Shown one piece after another: positions 7,149 to 15,915 of a DNA stretch of 64,000 nucleotides. The notes beneath the pieces are model-generated. The model had not been told where the DNA came from, searched no databases, and saw nothing but the letters and a program-made list of their open reading frames with translations. The stretch's first letter is position 1. Each line of letters opens with the position of its first letter. The stretch is from Kitasatospora indigofera. GTDB taxonomy: Bacteria > Actinomycetota > Actinomycetes > Streptomycetales > Streptomycetaceae. The translations under genes and the position numbers were made by a program. Where the stretch lies: the NCBI RefSeq assembly GCF_014655955.1, contig NZ_BNBO01000003.1, forward strand, positions 191,321 to 255,320. The letters run 5' to 3'.

Positions 7149-9590
7149 TTGACCACCGCTGCCTCAGCCACCCTGCCCGCCCAGGGTTCCAGCCACTCCG
7201 CCCCGTCCGACCCGACGGTGTCCGACCCCGGCGGAGCGCTCCTTCGGCTGCTGACCGACCGCAGCGTCGACCTGCCCCAGGTCGACCCCGGCCACGTCGC
7301 CGCCGCAGCCCTGCGCGGCCGGCACGCCGGCTCCGACTTCGCGGAGCTGCGCGGGCTGGCCGTCGAGGCCGCCGCGTCGATGATCGCCGAGGACCCCCAG
7401 TACTCGAAGCTCGCGGCCCGGCTGCTCGCCCTGGAGATCCAGGACGAGGCCGTCGGCCAGGGCGCCGTCTCCTTCTCCGCCTCGATCGTCGTCGGCCACG
7501 CCGAGGGCCTGATCGGCGACACCACCGCCGCGTTCGTGGCCAAGCACGCCGACGCGCTGGACGCCCTGCTCGACCAGAAGGGCGACGACCGCTTCGAGTA
7601 CTTCGGCCTGCGCACCGTGCAGTCCCGGTACCTGCTGCGCCACCCGATCACCCGCAAGGTGATCGAGACCCCGCAGCACTTCCTGCTCCGTGTCGCCAGT
7701 GGCCTGGCGGTCGGCGACAACGAGCAGTCGGTCCGCGAGGTCGCCGAGCTGTACGCGCTGATGAGCGCGCTCTCCTACCTGCCGTCGTCGCCGACGCTGT
7801 TCAACTCCGGCACCAAGCACCCGCAGATGTCCTCCTGCTACCTGCTGGACTCGCCGCTGGACAACCTGGACTCGATCTACTCGCGCTACGCGCAGATCGC
7901 CCGGCTCTCCAAGCACGCCGGCGGCATCGGCCTCTCCTACAGCCGGATCCGCTCGCGCGGTTCGCTGATCCGCGGCACCAACGGCAAGTCCAACGGCATC
8001 GTGCCGTTCCTGCGCACCCTGGACTCCTCGGTGGCGGCGGTCAACCAGGGCGGCCGGCGCAAGGGCGCGGCCTGCGTCTACCTGGAGACCTGGCACGCGG
8101 ACATCGAGGAGTTCCTGGAGCTCCGCGACAACACCGGCGAGGAGGCCCGCCGCACCCACAACCTGAACCTCGCCCACTGGATCCCGGACGAGTTCATGCG
8201 CCGGGTCAACGCGGGCGGCGACTGGTCGCTGTTCTCCCCCGCCGACGTCCCCGAGCTGGTCGACCTGTGGGGCGCCGACTTCGACGAGGCGTACCTGAAG
8301 GCCGAGGCGGCCGGCAAGGCCGTGCGCAGCATCCCCGCGCAGACCCTGTACGCCCGGATGATGCGCACCCTGGCGCAGACCGGCAACGGCTGGATGACCT
8401 TCAAGGACGCCTCCAACCGGGCCGCCAACCAGACCGCCCTGCCCGGCCGGACCGTCCACTCCTCCAACCTCTGCACGGAGATCCTGGAGGTCACGGACGA
8501 CTCCGAGACCGCCGTCTGCAACCTCGGCTCGGTCAACCTGGGCGCCCACGTGGCCCCCGGCGCCACCCCCGCCGACCTGCTCAACGCGATGGACTGGGAC
8601 CGGCTGGACTCGACCGTCCGCACCGCCGTCACCTTCCTCGACCGCGTGGTGGACATCAACTTCTACCCGACCCCCGAGGCCGGCACCTCCAACTCCCGCT
8701 GGCGCCCGGTGGGCCTCGGCGTGATGGGGCTGCAGGACGTCTTCTTCAAGCTCCGCCTGGACTTCGACTCCGCCGAGGCGAAGCAGCTCTCCACGCTGAT
8801 CTCCGAGCGGATCATGCTGGTCGCCTACGAGCGCTCCAGCGAGCTGGCCGAGCAGCTGGGCCGGCACGAGGCGTACGCGGAGACCCGCGCCGCCCGCGGC
8901 CAGCTGCACATCGACCACTTCGGGACCACCCCGCAGTGGACGGAGCGCTGGGACGCGCTGCGCGCCCGGATCGCCACCACCGGCCTGCGCAACTCGCTGC
9001 TCCTCGCGATCGCGCCGACCGCGACGATCGCATCGATCGCCGGCGTGTACGAGTGCATCGAGCCGCAGGTGTCCAACCTGTTCAAGCGCGAGACCCTCTC
9101 CGGCGAGTTCCTCCAGGTCAACCCGTACCTGGTGCGCGAGCTGAAGGAGCTCGGCGTCTGGGACGCGCAGACCCGGGACGCGCTGCGCGAGGCCAACGGC
9201 TCCGTGCAGGACCTCAACTGGCTGCCCGCCGAGGTCCGCTCGCTCTACCGGACCGCCTGGGAGCTCCCGCAGCGCGCGCTGATCGACCTGGCCGCCGCCC
9301 GGCAGCCGTACATCGACCAGAGCCAGTCGCTGAACCTCTTCATGGCCGCGCCCACCATCGGCAAGCTCAGCTCGATGTACGCGTACGCCTGGAAGGTCGG
9401 CCTGAAGACCACCTACTACCTGCGTTCGCGCCCGGCCACCCGGATCGCCCAGGCCGCCACCGGCACCGCCCGCGCGGCCGCCCCGGTGCCGGTCGCGGTC
9501 ACCGCGCCGACGTCCACCCTCACTCCGGAGGAGGAGGCGGCGCTCGCCTGCTCCCTGGAGAACCCCGAGTCCTGCGAGGCCTGCCAGTGA
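7149..9590 (+). CDS. nrdA: Class Ia ribonucleoside-diphosphate reductase, alpha subunit
   Basis: Makes deoxyribonucleotides from ribonucleoside diphosphates with NrdB. The 813-residue protein carries the expected active-site cysteines: C230 in SSCYLL, C442 in NLCTEI (with N440 and E444) and C457 in VCNLGS. The C-terminal CEAC pair reduces the active site. I chose the TTG at 7149 because AGGAGA (7135-7140) lies eight bases upstream and the conserved region begins soon after. The N-terminal 30 or so residues are low-complexity and the usual KRDG signature of an ATP-cone is not visible, although sequence resembling the region after it is present. nrdB follows with a GTGA overlap. Control is by the riboswitch and probable NrdR sites upstream. 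Confidence 0.96.
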   Translation: MTTAASATLPAQGSSHSAPSDPTVSDPGGALLRLLTDRSVDLPQVDPGHVAAAALRGRHAGSDFAELRGLAVEAAASMIAEDPQYSKLAARLLALEIQDEAVGQGAVSFSASIVVGHAEGLIGDTTAAFVAKHADALDALLDQKGDDRFEYFGLRTVQSRYLLRHPITRKVIETPQHFLLRVASGLAVGDNEQSVREVAELYALMSALSYLPSSPTLFNSGTKHPQMSSCYLLDSPLDNLDSIYSRYAQIARLSKHAGGIGLSYSRIRSRGSLIRGTNGKSNGIVPFLRTLDSSVAAVNQGGRRKGAACVYLETWHADIEEFLELRDNTGEEARRTHNLNLAHWIPDEFMRRVNAGGDWSLFSPADVPELVDLWGADFDEAYLKAEAAGKAVRSIPAQTLYARMMRTLAQTGNGWMTFKDASNRAANQTALPGRTVHSSNLCTEILEVTDDSETAVCNLGSVNLGAHVAPGATPADLLNAMDWDRLDSTVRTAVTFLDRVVDINFYPTPEAGTSNSRWRPVGLGVMGLQDVFFKLRLDFDSAEAKQLSTLISERIMLVAYERSSELAEQLGRHEAYAETRAARGQLHIDHFGTTPQWTERWDALRARIATTGLRNSLLLAIAPTATIASIAGVYECIEPQVSNLFKRETLSGEFLQVNPYLVRELKELGVWDAQTRDALREANGSVQDLNWLPAEVRSLYRTAWELPQRALIDLAAARQPYIDQSQSLNLFMAAPTIGKLSSMYAYAWKVGLKTTYYLRSRPATRIAQAATGTARAAAPVPVAVTAPTSTLTPEEEAALACSLENPESCEACQ

Positions 9591-10633
9591 GTTCCCCCAC
9601 CCCGGAGACCGACTTCGACGCGCCCGGCCGCGAGAAGATGCTCCTCGACCCCGGCTTCGAGCTGACGCTGCGTCCGATGCGGTACCCGTCGTTCTACGAC
9701 CGGTACCGGGACGCGATCAAGAACACCTGGACCGTGGAGGAGGTGGACCTGCACTCCGACGTCGCCGACCTCGCCAAGCTCAGCGAGGGCGAGCGGCACA
9801 TGATCGGCCGGCTGGTCGCCTTCTTCGCGACCGGCGACTCGATCGTCGCCAACAACGTGGTGCTGAGCCTCTACAAGCACATCAACTCGCCCGAGGCCCG
9901 GCTCTACCTGTCCCGGCAGCTGTTCGAGGAGGCCGTGCACGTCCAGTTCTACCTGACGCTGCTCGACACCTACCTGCCCGACCCGGACGACCGCGCGGCG
10001 GCCTTCGACGCGGTGGAGAACATCCCCTCCATCCACCAGAAGGCGCAGTTCTGCTTCAAGTACATGAACGCCGTCGACCACCTGGACTCGCTGCAGACCA
10101 AGGACGACCGGCGCGCGTTCCTGCTGAACCTGATCTGCTTCGCGGCCTGCGTCGAGGGCCTGTTCTTCTACGGCGCCTTCGCGTACGTGTACTGGTTCCG
10201 CAGCCGCGGCCTGCTGCACGGCCTGGCCACCGGCACCAACTGGGTGTTCCGCGACGAGTCCATGCACATGGACTTCGCGTTCTCCGTGGTGGACACCGTC
10301 CGCCAGGAGGAGCCGGACCTCTTCGACGACGAGATGGCCAAGCAGGTCACCGAGATGCTGGAGGAGGCCGTCGAGGCCGAGCTCCAGTTCGCCCGTGACC
10401 TGTGCGGCGAGGGCCTGCCCGGCATGAACACCGAGTCGATGCGGGAGTACCTCCAGGCCGTGGCCGACCAGCGCCTCGCGCGCCTCGGCATGCCGGTCCG
10501 CTACGGCTCCAGCAACCCGTTCGGGTTCATGGAGCTGCAGAACGTCCAGGAGCTGACCAACTTCTTCGAGCGCCGGGTCTCCGCCTACCAGGTCGCGGTC
10601 GAGGGCTCGGTCGCCTTCGACGACGACTTCTAG
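9587..10633 (+). CDS. nrdB: Class Ia ribonucleotide reductase, beta (radical) subunit
   Basis: A 348-residue ferritin-like subunit that holds the di-iron centre and tyrosyl radical used by NrdA. Metal ligands and radical site are visible: D84, E115, H118 and Y122 (in FEEAVHVQFY), a later FAACVEG segment, and RDESMHMDFAF near the second ligand pair. The C-terminal tail AFDDDF resembles the NrdA-binding peptide. Its GTG overlaps the nrdA stop (GTGA). In S. coelicolor the operon is described as continuing into a regulator gene, nrdS; here a repeat and a terminator follow immediately instead. Confidence 0.96.
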   Translation: MSSPTPETDFDAPGREKMLLDPGFELTLRPMRYPSFYDRYRDAIKNTWTVEEVDLHSDVADLAKLSEGERHMIGRLVAFFATGDSIVANNVVLSLYKHINSPEARLYLSRQLFEEAVHVQFYLTLLDTYLPDPDDRAAAFDAVENIPSIHQKAQFCFKYMNAVDHLDSLQTKDDRRAFLLNLICFAACVEGLFFYGAFAYVYWFRSRGLLHGLATGTNWVFRDESMHMDFAFSVVDTVRQEEPDLFDDEMAKQVTEMLEEAVEAELQFARDLCGEGLPGMNTESMREYLQAVADQRLARLGMPVRYGSSNPFGFMELQNVQELTNFFERRVSAYQVAVEGSVAFDDDF

Positions 10634-10676
10634 GACGCCGGCTCCCCCGCGCCTAGGACGCCGGCTCCCCCGCGCC
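10631..10676 (+). repeat. Perfect 23-bp tandem duplication including the nrdB stop codon
   Basis: The 23 bases starting with the nrdB TAG (10631-10653) are repeated exactly at 10654-10676, so the transcript carries a second, displaced copy of the stop-codon region. This looks like a recent slippage duplication. It has no effect on the NrdB protein sequence. Confidence 0.9.
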
Positions 10677-10690
10677 CCTGAACAGCCGGG

Positions 10691-10725
10691 AGCGCCCCCG
10701 ACGACCCACGGTCGTCGGGGGCGCT
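10691..10725 (+). terminator. Strong hairpin terminator of nrdAB, with 15-bp tandem repeats
   Basis: A 15-bp perfect stem pairs 10691-10705 with 10711-10725. The right arm is then repeated in tandem as GTCGGGGGCGCTCTC-type units through about 10760, so the left arm can pair with alternative right arms. There is no U-tract, as is usual for streptomycete terminators. Confidence 0.75.
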
Positions 10726-10917
10726 CTCGTCGGGGGCGCTCTCGTCGGGGGCGCTCCCGTCGGGCCGGTCCGGGGCGCTCCTCCCGGGCCCCGGCCCCGG
10801 AGCCCGGCGGTGCGCCCGGCCCCGGACGCGGGCGGTGTGCCGGGTACGGAGCACGCCGACGGGAGCGGGCACGGGCCGCCACCGGCCCCTACCGGTGTTC
10901 GGGCGTTCGGCCGGACG

Positions 10918-10945
10918 TTCGACGGTGAGGTGATTGCGCTAATCT
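10918..10945 (+). promoter_or_regulatory. Putative promoter giving a leaderless acyltransferase mRNA
   Basis: TTCGAC (10918-10923), 16 bases, then TAATCT (10940-10945). The -10 ends six bases before the ATG at 10952 and no Shine-Dalgarno is present, so transcription probably starts at or next to the start codon. Confidence 0.5.
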
Positions 10946-10951
10946 CCTCGA

Positions 10952-12262
10952 ATGTCCCTCACAACCCAGGCCCCTGCCCCAGCGATAGCGGGCAGCGAGG
11001 CCGCCCCGGCCGCCGGCTCCGCGAAGCCGAGGCTCGGCTGGCTCGACGCCCTGCGCGGATTCGCCGCCCTGGCCATCGTGGTGCAGCACTTCGTGCAGCT
11101 CGTGATGCCCGAGGTGTTCGCCCGTACCGCCGACAAACTCGACCTCGGCTCCTACGGCGTCTTCCTGTTCTTCCTGGTCAGCGGCTACATCGTGCCCGCC
11201 TCCCTGGAGCGCAAGGGCAGCGTGCGGGGGTTCTGGGTGAGCCGGCTGTTCCGGATCTACCCGCTCTGCGTGGTCGTGGTGGGTGCCGGGGTGATCGCCT
11301 GGAAGCTGGGCGCGTACACCGGCGCCCTGCAGCCGGTCAGCTGGTTCTCGCAGGAGCACCCGGCGATCGCCGCCCTGGGCAACGCCACCATGCTGCACGA
11401 CTTCCTCGGTGTGGGCGGCACGCTCTTCGTGATGTGGACCCTCTCCTACGAGATGATCTTCTACCTGCTGGTGGCCTCGCTGTTCGTCGTCGGCGTGCAC
11501 CGGCGCAGCGCGGAGATCTCCACCGTCTTCGCCGTGGTCGCGGTGGCGGCGGTGGGCGCCTTCCCGCTCGTCACGCTCTCGCACCAGGTGGCCGACATCC
11601 GCCGGGCGGTCGTGGTGGCCGCCGTGGTGATGGCCGTGGGCATCTTCGGCATGATGAGCCGCCGCAAGGTCCTCGCGGTGGCCGGCGCGGTGCTGACCGC
11701 GGCGCTCGCGCTCGGCCTGCTCTCGGCCAACGGGCGGATGCCCGGCTGGTTCAGCATGACCATCCTGGCGACCATGTTCGCGGGCACCGCGATCTACCGC
11801 GCCGAGCAGGGCCAGATCAGCCGGGTCAAGTGCGCCGTGGCGGCCGCGGTCACGATGGCCGCGATCCTCTACGTCGGCGGACGGTACGGCGAGACGGGCG
11901 AGCGGACCCCGGAGTTCCAGTGGCAGTGGCTGACCACCATGCTCGCCGCCTGGGCGACCTTCGCGCTCGCGATGTCGCTGCGCCGGTTCCGGATGCCCCG
12001 GGTGCTGACCTGGCTCGGCTCGGTCAGCTACTCCGTCTACCTGGTGCACGCGGTGCTGCTCTGCGTCCTGCTCAAGGTGATCAGCCCCACCGAGGTCACC
12101 TCGCTGTCGCTCGGCACCCGGACGGTGCTGGGCATCGGCTTCTGCGCCCTCGTCCTCGCGGCCAGCCAGGTCACCTTCCGCCTGATCGAGAAGCCCGCCC
12201 AGCGGCTCGGCCACCGGGTGACCAAGGCCGTCGAGCGCATCGGGGCGAAGGCACCGCGGTAG
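10952..12262 (+). CDS. Acyltransferase-3 family membrane protein
   Basis: A 436-residue, roughly ten-pass membrane protein of the OafA/NodX-type acyltransferase-3 family. RGFAALAIVVQHF near residue 35 holds the family's N-terminal Arg and catalytic His. FFLVSGYIVP and RLFRIYPL are further signatures, and SYSVYLVHAVL near the C-terminus is typical. Such enzymes O-acylate cell-surface glycans, antibiotics or lipids; the substrate here is unknown. The gene stands alone between two strong terminators. Confidence 0.88.
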   Translation: MSLTTQAPAPAIAGSEAAPAAGSAKPRLGWLDALRGFAALAIVVQHFVQLVMPEVFARTADKLDLGSYGVFLFFLVSGYIVPASLERKGSVRGFWVSRLFRIYPLCVVVVGAGVIAWKLGAYTGALQPVSWFSQEHPAIAALGNATMLHDFLGVGGTLFVMWTLSYEMIFYLLVASLFVVGVHRRSAEISTVFAVVAVAAVGAFPLVTLSHQVADIRRAVVVAAVVMAVGIFGMMSRRKVLAVAGAVLTAALALGLLSANGRMPGWFSMTILATMFAGTAIYRAEQGQISRVKCAVAAAVTMAAILYVGGRYGETGERTPEFQWQWLTTMLAAWATFALAMSLRRFRMPRVLTWLGSVSYSVYLVHAVLLCVLLKVISPTEVTSLSLGTRTVLGIGFCALVLAASQVTFRLIEKPAQRLGHRVTKAVERIGAKAPR

Positions 12263-12305
12263 CGGGAGGCCGACGGCACCGGGAGGCACCCGGACGGGAG
12301 CACGG

Positions 12306-12344
12306 CGCGGGGGCCGGTACGAGAAGAACGTACCGGCCCCCGCG
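12306..12344. terminator. Bidirectional terminator between converging genes
   Basis: A 15-bp perfect stem (12306-12320 with 12330-12344) and a nine-base loop lie between the converging acyltransferase and peptide deformylase genes, so it can serve both. Confidence 0.85.
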
Positions 12345-12356
12345 TCGTACCCGTGG

Positions 12357-12995
12357 TCAGTCGTTGGGGACGGTCGCGTACTTGGGCGTCCCCTCGGCCA
12401 TCTGCCTGAGCGCGTCCTTGCGGTCGCGCTTGGAGAGCCGGTCGATGTAGAGCTGGCCGTACAGGTGGTCGGTCTCGTGCTGCAGGCAGCGGGCGAAGAA
12501 GCCGGTGCCCTCGACCCGGACCGGGTTGCCGTCCTTGTCCTGGCCGGTGACCGCCGCGAAGTCCGGGCGGGCCAGCTCGGCGTAGGCGGTGGGGACGGAC
12601 AGGCAGCCCTCGTTGCTGTCGTCCAGCACCCGGCGCCCGGCCGGGAGCTCCTCCAGCACCGGGTTGACGACGTGCCCGATGTGCCGGACGCCCTCGTCGT
12701 CCGGGCAGTCGTAGACGAAGACCTTGGCGTCGACGCCGATCTGGTTGGCCGCCAGGCCGACGCCCTCGGCCGCGTACATCGAGACGAACATGTCGTCGAT
12801 CAGCTCGGAGAGGCCGGCGTCGAAGGCGGCGACGTCCTTGCACTCGTGGTGCAGGACGGGGTTGCCGACCACGGTGATCGGGCGGGCGGTGCCCTTGGAG
12901 AGGTCCGGCTCCTCACCGACCACCTTCAGCGGGGCGGCCGGCGCCTCGCCGTGCTCGTGGTCGTGCTCGTGGGTGTGGTCGTGCTGCTCCGCCAT
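12357..12995 (-). CDS. def: Peptide deformylase
   Basis: A 212-residue metalloenzyme that removes the N-formyl group from nascent proteins. All three family motifs are present: [17 protein letters not shown] and QHETDHLYG, giving the metal-binding Cys and two His plus the catalytic Glu. The first 18 residues ([14 protein letters not shown]) are His/Asp/Glu-rich, a feature not needed for catalysis that may buffer metal. The protein is longer at both ends than the E. coli enzyme, as is common in actinobacteria, which often have more than one def. No sigma-R-type promoter was found upstream. Confidence 0.95.
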   Translation of the reverse strand: MAEQHDHTHEHDHEHGEAPAAPLKVVGEEPDLSKGTARPITVVGNPVLHHECKDVAAFDAGLSELIDDMFVSMYAAEGVGLAANQIGVDAKVFVYDCPDDEGVRHIGHVVNPVLEELPAGRRVLDDSNEGCLSVPTAYAELARPDFAAVTGQDKDGNPVRVEGTGFFARCLQHETDHLYGQLYIDRLSKRDRKDALRQMAEGTPKYATVPND

Positions 12996-13207
12996 CGATT
13001 CTTCCGCTTCCCATGGGTCTGCCGGGGTGTCCGCTCAAGGGTACGGCCCCAGCGGGCCGCCGGTCCCTTACTTCCGGGTGGACGACCACTCCCCGGGACG
13101 GGCCGGGCGCCCGGTGCCGGACGGCCGGGCGCCGGCGGACCGGGCGCCGGGCCTCGGCGGCCCCGCACGGCCGGACCTGCGGCGCGGCCGGATCCGGCGG
13201 CGAGGGG

Positions 13208-14197
13208 TCAGCAGACCTCTTCGAGGTCGCGGTAGGCCCGGCCGCCCGGGTTCGCCGCCACCCAGCGGTCCAGCAGGGTGCGGACCAACGCGGCGGGGGC
13301 CGCGATGCCGCACTCCCGCTCGGCCAGCCAGGCCAGCCCGCCGGCCCCCTGGCTGAGGTGGCTCAGGTGCCCGGGGTGGGCGGCGTCGCCGTCGTCGTGC
13401 GGGTCGTGGTGGGCGGTGCGGCCGTCGTCGGCGGGCATCCGGCTCTCCGAGCAGGCCCGGCAGAGCAGCCGGACGGAGGAGGTCCAGTCCTCGGCGGCGT
13501 ACCCGGCGTCGGCGACCAGCCGCTCCAGGGCGTCCCGGTCACCGGCCGTGGCGGCGTGCAGCAGCACCACGTAGGTCGGCACCGGGGACGGCGCCCAGAG
13601 CTCGATCTCGTCGAAGACCGGGTAGGCCGCGCCGTCCGCCACCCGCTCGCCGTGCGGGGCCCCGTCGTGCAGCACCACCTCGCCCCAGCGGCGGCCGGAG
13701 GAGGGCAGCGGGATGGAGAGCACCTCGATCCGCGCCGGGTCGAGCCGGCGGCCCCAGACCACCTCGGACTCGCCCTCCGGGGAGAGCCGCACCGGCGTGG
13801 TGCCGAGGTCCAGGCTGACCGGGCCGTCCGTCGGCGCGCCCGCCCGGCCCGGGAGCTTCAGCCCGTACGCCTGCCAGGCGCGGTGGGCCAGCGGCCAGTC
13901 CTGGAGGGCGGTGGCGGTGATGCCGAGGTTCCACCAGTCGGCGGCGCCGTGCTCGCGGTCCAGCAGGGCGACCGCGCGCAGTCCGGCGGCTCTCGCCTGC
14001 TCCCAGTCCCGGCGGAACTTGTGCAGCAGCGCCAGGTTGAACCAGGAGTCGGAGAGCCACGGCTCCAGGTCGGCGGCCATCACGAGCAGCGCTCCGGCGT
14101 CCTCGTACCGGCCGTCGCCGATCAGCGTGAAGGCCCGGTCGGTCGTCTGCCGCCAGGTGGCGGACGGCCGGTGCCGTGTCCGGTGGAAGATCCTCAC
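13208..14197 (-). CDS. Tetratricopeptide-repeat protein
   Basis: A 329-residue cytosolic protein. TPR-like helices occupy about residues 20-115 (DRAFTLIGDGRYEDAGALL, then WFNLALLHKFRRDWEQA and WWNLGITATALQDW). The second half is mixed alpha/beta with a Cys pair (LLCRACSESRMP) and an acidic-His stretch (HHDPHDDGDAAH). The function is unknown; TPR domains mediate protein contacts. I chose the GTG at 14197, preceded by AGGGA, over upstream in-frame starts whose translation is low-complexity. The 250 bases upstream hold only short GC-rich direct repeats (near 14290-14330). Confidence 0.75.
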   Translation of the reverse strand: MRIFHRTRHRPSATWRQTTDRAFTLIGDGRYEDAGALLVMAADLEPWLSDSWFNLALLHKFRRDWEQARAAGLRAVALLDREHGAADWWNLGITATALQDWPLAHRAWQAYGLKLPGRAGAPTDGPVSLDLGTTPVRLSPEGESEVVWGRRLDPARIEVLSIPLPSSGRRWGEVVLHDGAPHGERVADGAAYPVFDEIELWAPSPVPTYVVLLHAATAGDRDALERLVADAGYAAEDWTSSVRLLCRACSESRMPADDGRTAHHDPHDDGDAAHPGHLSHLSQGAGGLAWLAERECGIAAPAALVRTLLDRWVAANPGGRAYRDLEEVC

Positions 14198-14445
14198 GTT
14201 CGTCCCTGCCGTTGTCGTCCGCTGAGTCCCGCTGGTCACGCTCAGCCCTGCTGAGTCCTGATGCCTGCTGCCCCGCTCGGTTGCCGGGCCACAGGTCCCG
14301 CACCGCAAGTCCCGCACCGCGGGCCCCGGACCGCAAGCCCTGCGGCGTGAACCCTCGGTGCGAACCCCGTGCCCCGGATCGGGTGTTCCACGCTACGACC
14401 GCATCCAACCACGGTCACCAGGAGCCGCGCTCCCCGCCGCCTGGT

Positions 14446-15915
14446 TCAGCCGGGTTCGCGGGCCCGGCCGCCCATCCGCGCCAGCGCCTCGACCACCCGG
14501 GGGTCGTACGCCCGGCCGCGTTCCAGCCGGAGCGCCTCCAGGGCCTCCAGGCGGCCGGCCGGGTCGGACAGGCCCCGGCCGCGGGCGGCGGTCAGCAGGT
14601 CGTCGTGGGCGTTGGCGACCCGGATGATCCGGGCGGACAACGGCAGCGAACGGTCGTACCCGCCGTCCGGCCGGCGGCAGGGGTCGGCCAGCCGGGCGAC
14701 CTGCTCGGCGACCCGGGGCGGCACCCCGGTGCGGCGGATCACCTCGCTGCCCAGCCGGGCGATCCGCTGCTGCTCGGCCGCGGGCAGCAGCGCGGTGGCG
14801 CCGTCCGGGACGGGCTCGACCAGCGAGAGCTGCCCGACGTCGTGCATCAGCGCGGCGTACTCCAGCAGGGCGAGTTCCCGGGTGCCCAGGCCCAGCTCGC
14901 GGCCGAGCGCGCAGGCCGTGTCGGCGACCCGGCGGGCGTGGCCGGGCGGGGTGTAGCCGGCCACCTCGGTGGCCCGGGCCAGGGTGGCGATGGTCTGGCC
15001 GGTGGTGGCCCGGATCGCGGCCGCCCGGCGGAAGGAGACCTGGGCGAGCAGCAGCGGGGCGCAGAACACCGGCAGCGCCCAGAGGCCGATCTCGCCGGCC
15101 GCCAGGCTGACCAGCATGCCGGTGGCCACGATGGCCGAGCCGATCCCGGGCAGGGAGCGCAGCTCGTCCTCCAGCGCGGCCGGGAACCGCAGGCCGGTAC
15201 GGGCCCGGTGCAGGGCGGCGGCGAGCGTCGCGTCGCAGAGCGCCGCCAGGGCGGCCACCACGGCCAGGAACACCCCGTACGCGGGCCCGGCCGAGGGCAG
15301 GCGGTCGAGCAGGCCGCCGTTGTACAGCGGCTGGAAGACGGCGGCGGCGAACCCCACCGTGAGCAGCCGGCGGGCCGCGGTGTCCCGCCGGACGAGGTCG
15401 GCCGGGGACCGCCCGCGGCGGCGCCGCAGGGCCCGGCCGAAGGCCCCCGGCAGGGCCCTGGAGAGGGACGGCGCCGCGGCGGCCAGCAGGCTGCCCGCAC
15501 CGGCCACGGCGACCACCTGCAGCACCCCGTGGGTGGTCGGCAGGCCGCGCAGCGGCCCCAGCAGCGCGTACGCGAGGGCGGCGGCAGCCCCGATCGGGGC
15601 CTGCTCGCGGTCGCCGGGCAGGGTGATCCGGACGCATTCGCCGACCGCGATCAGGGTGAGGAAGGCGAGGGCCACCACCGGCTGGGCCGGGCCGGCCGCC
15701 GCCGTGGCGGTGACGGCCACGACCAGCAGCGCCGCGGCGGCGGCGTGCAGCACCGCGGGCACCGCGCCGGCGCCGCGCGGACGGCGGGGCGCCCCGCCGT
15801 CCGCGCGCTGCTCCGCCGGGGGTGCCGGCCGGGCCGCGGGGGGCGTCCGCCGGCCGGAGGCGGGCCGGGGCACCCGGTGTTCCGCCCGGCGGACCGGGCC
15901 GCGCCGGCGGCTCAT
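14446..15915 (-). CDS. Membrane protein with degenerate HD-GYP-like domain
   Basis: A 489-residue protein with a Pro/Arg-rich N-terminus, about six to seven membrane segments (roughly 50-300) and a C-terminal HD superfamily domain. ALMHDVGQLSL (H358, D359) keeps the HD pair but has Gln where HD-GYP enzymes have Lys. Where the family has HHExxDGxGYP this protein has DPCRRPDGGYD (411-421), so two metal-binding His and the Pro are gone. It is probably not an active cyclic-dinucleotide phosphodiesterase and may be a regulatory subunit. It is coupled by ATGA overlap to the intact HD-GYP gene upstream. Confidence 0.8.
   Translation of the reverse strand: MSRRRGPVRRAEHRVPRPASGRRTPPAARPAPPAEQRADGGAPRRPRGAGAVPAVLHAAAAALLVVAVTATAAAGPAQPVVALAFLTLIAVGECVRITLPGDREQAPIGAAAALAYALLGPLRGLPTTHGVLQVVAVAGAGSLLAAAAPSLSRALPGAFGRALRRRRGRSPADLVRRDTAARRLLTVGFAAAVFQPLYNGGLLDRLPSAGPAYGVFLAVVAALAALCDATLAAALHRARTGLRFPAALEDELRSLPGIGSAIVATGMLVSLAAGEIGLWALPVFCAPLLLAQVSFRRAAAIRATTGQTIATLARATEVAGYTPPGHARRVADTACALGRELGLGTRELALLEYAALMHDVGQLSLVEPVPDGATALLPAAEQQRIARLGSEVIRRTGVPPRVAEQVARLADPCRRPDGGYDRSLPLSARIIRVANAHDDLLTAARGRGLSDPAGRLEALEALRLERGRAYDPRVVEALARMGGRAREPG

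Noticed and set aside
12996..13200. Sigma-R promoter upstream of def
   Set aside because: No GGAAT with GTT at 18-19 bases was found on the minus strand.
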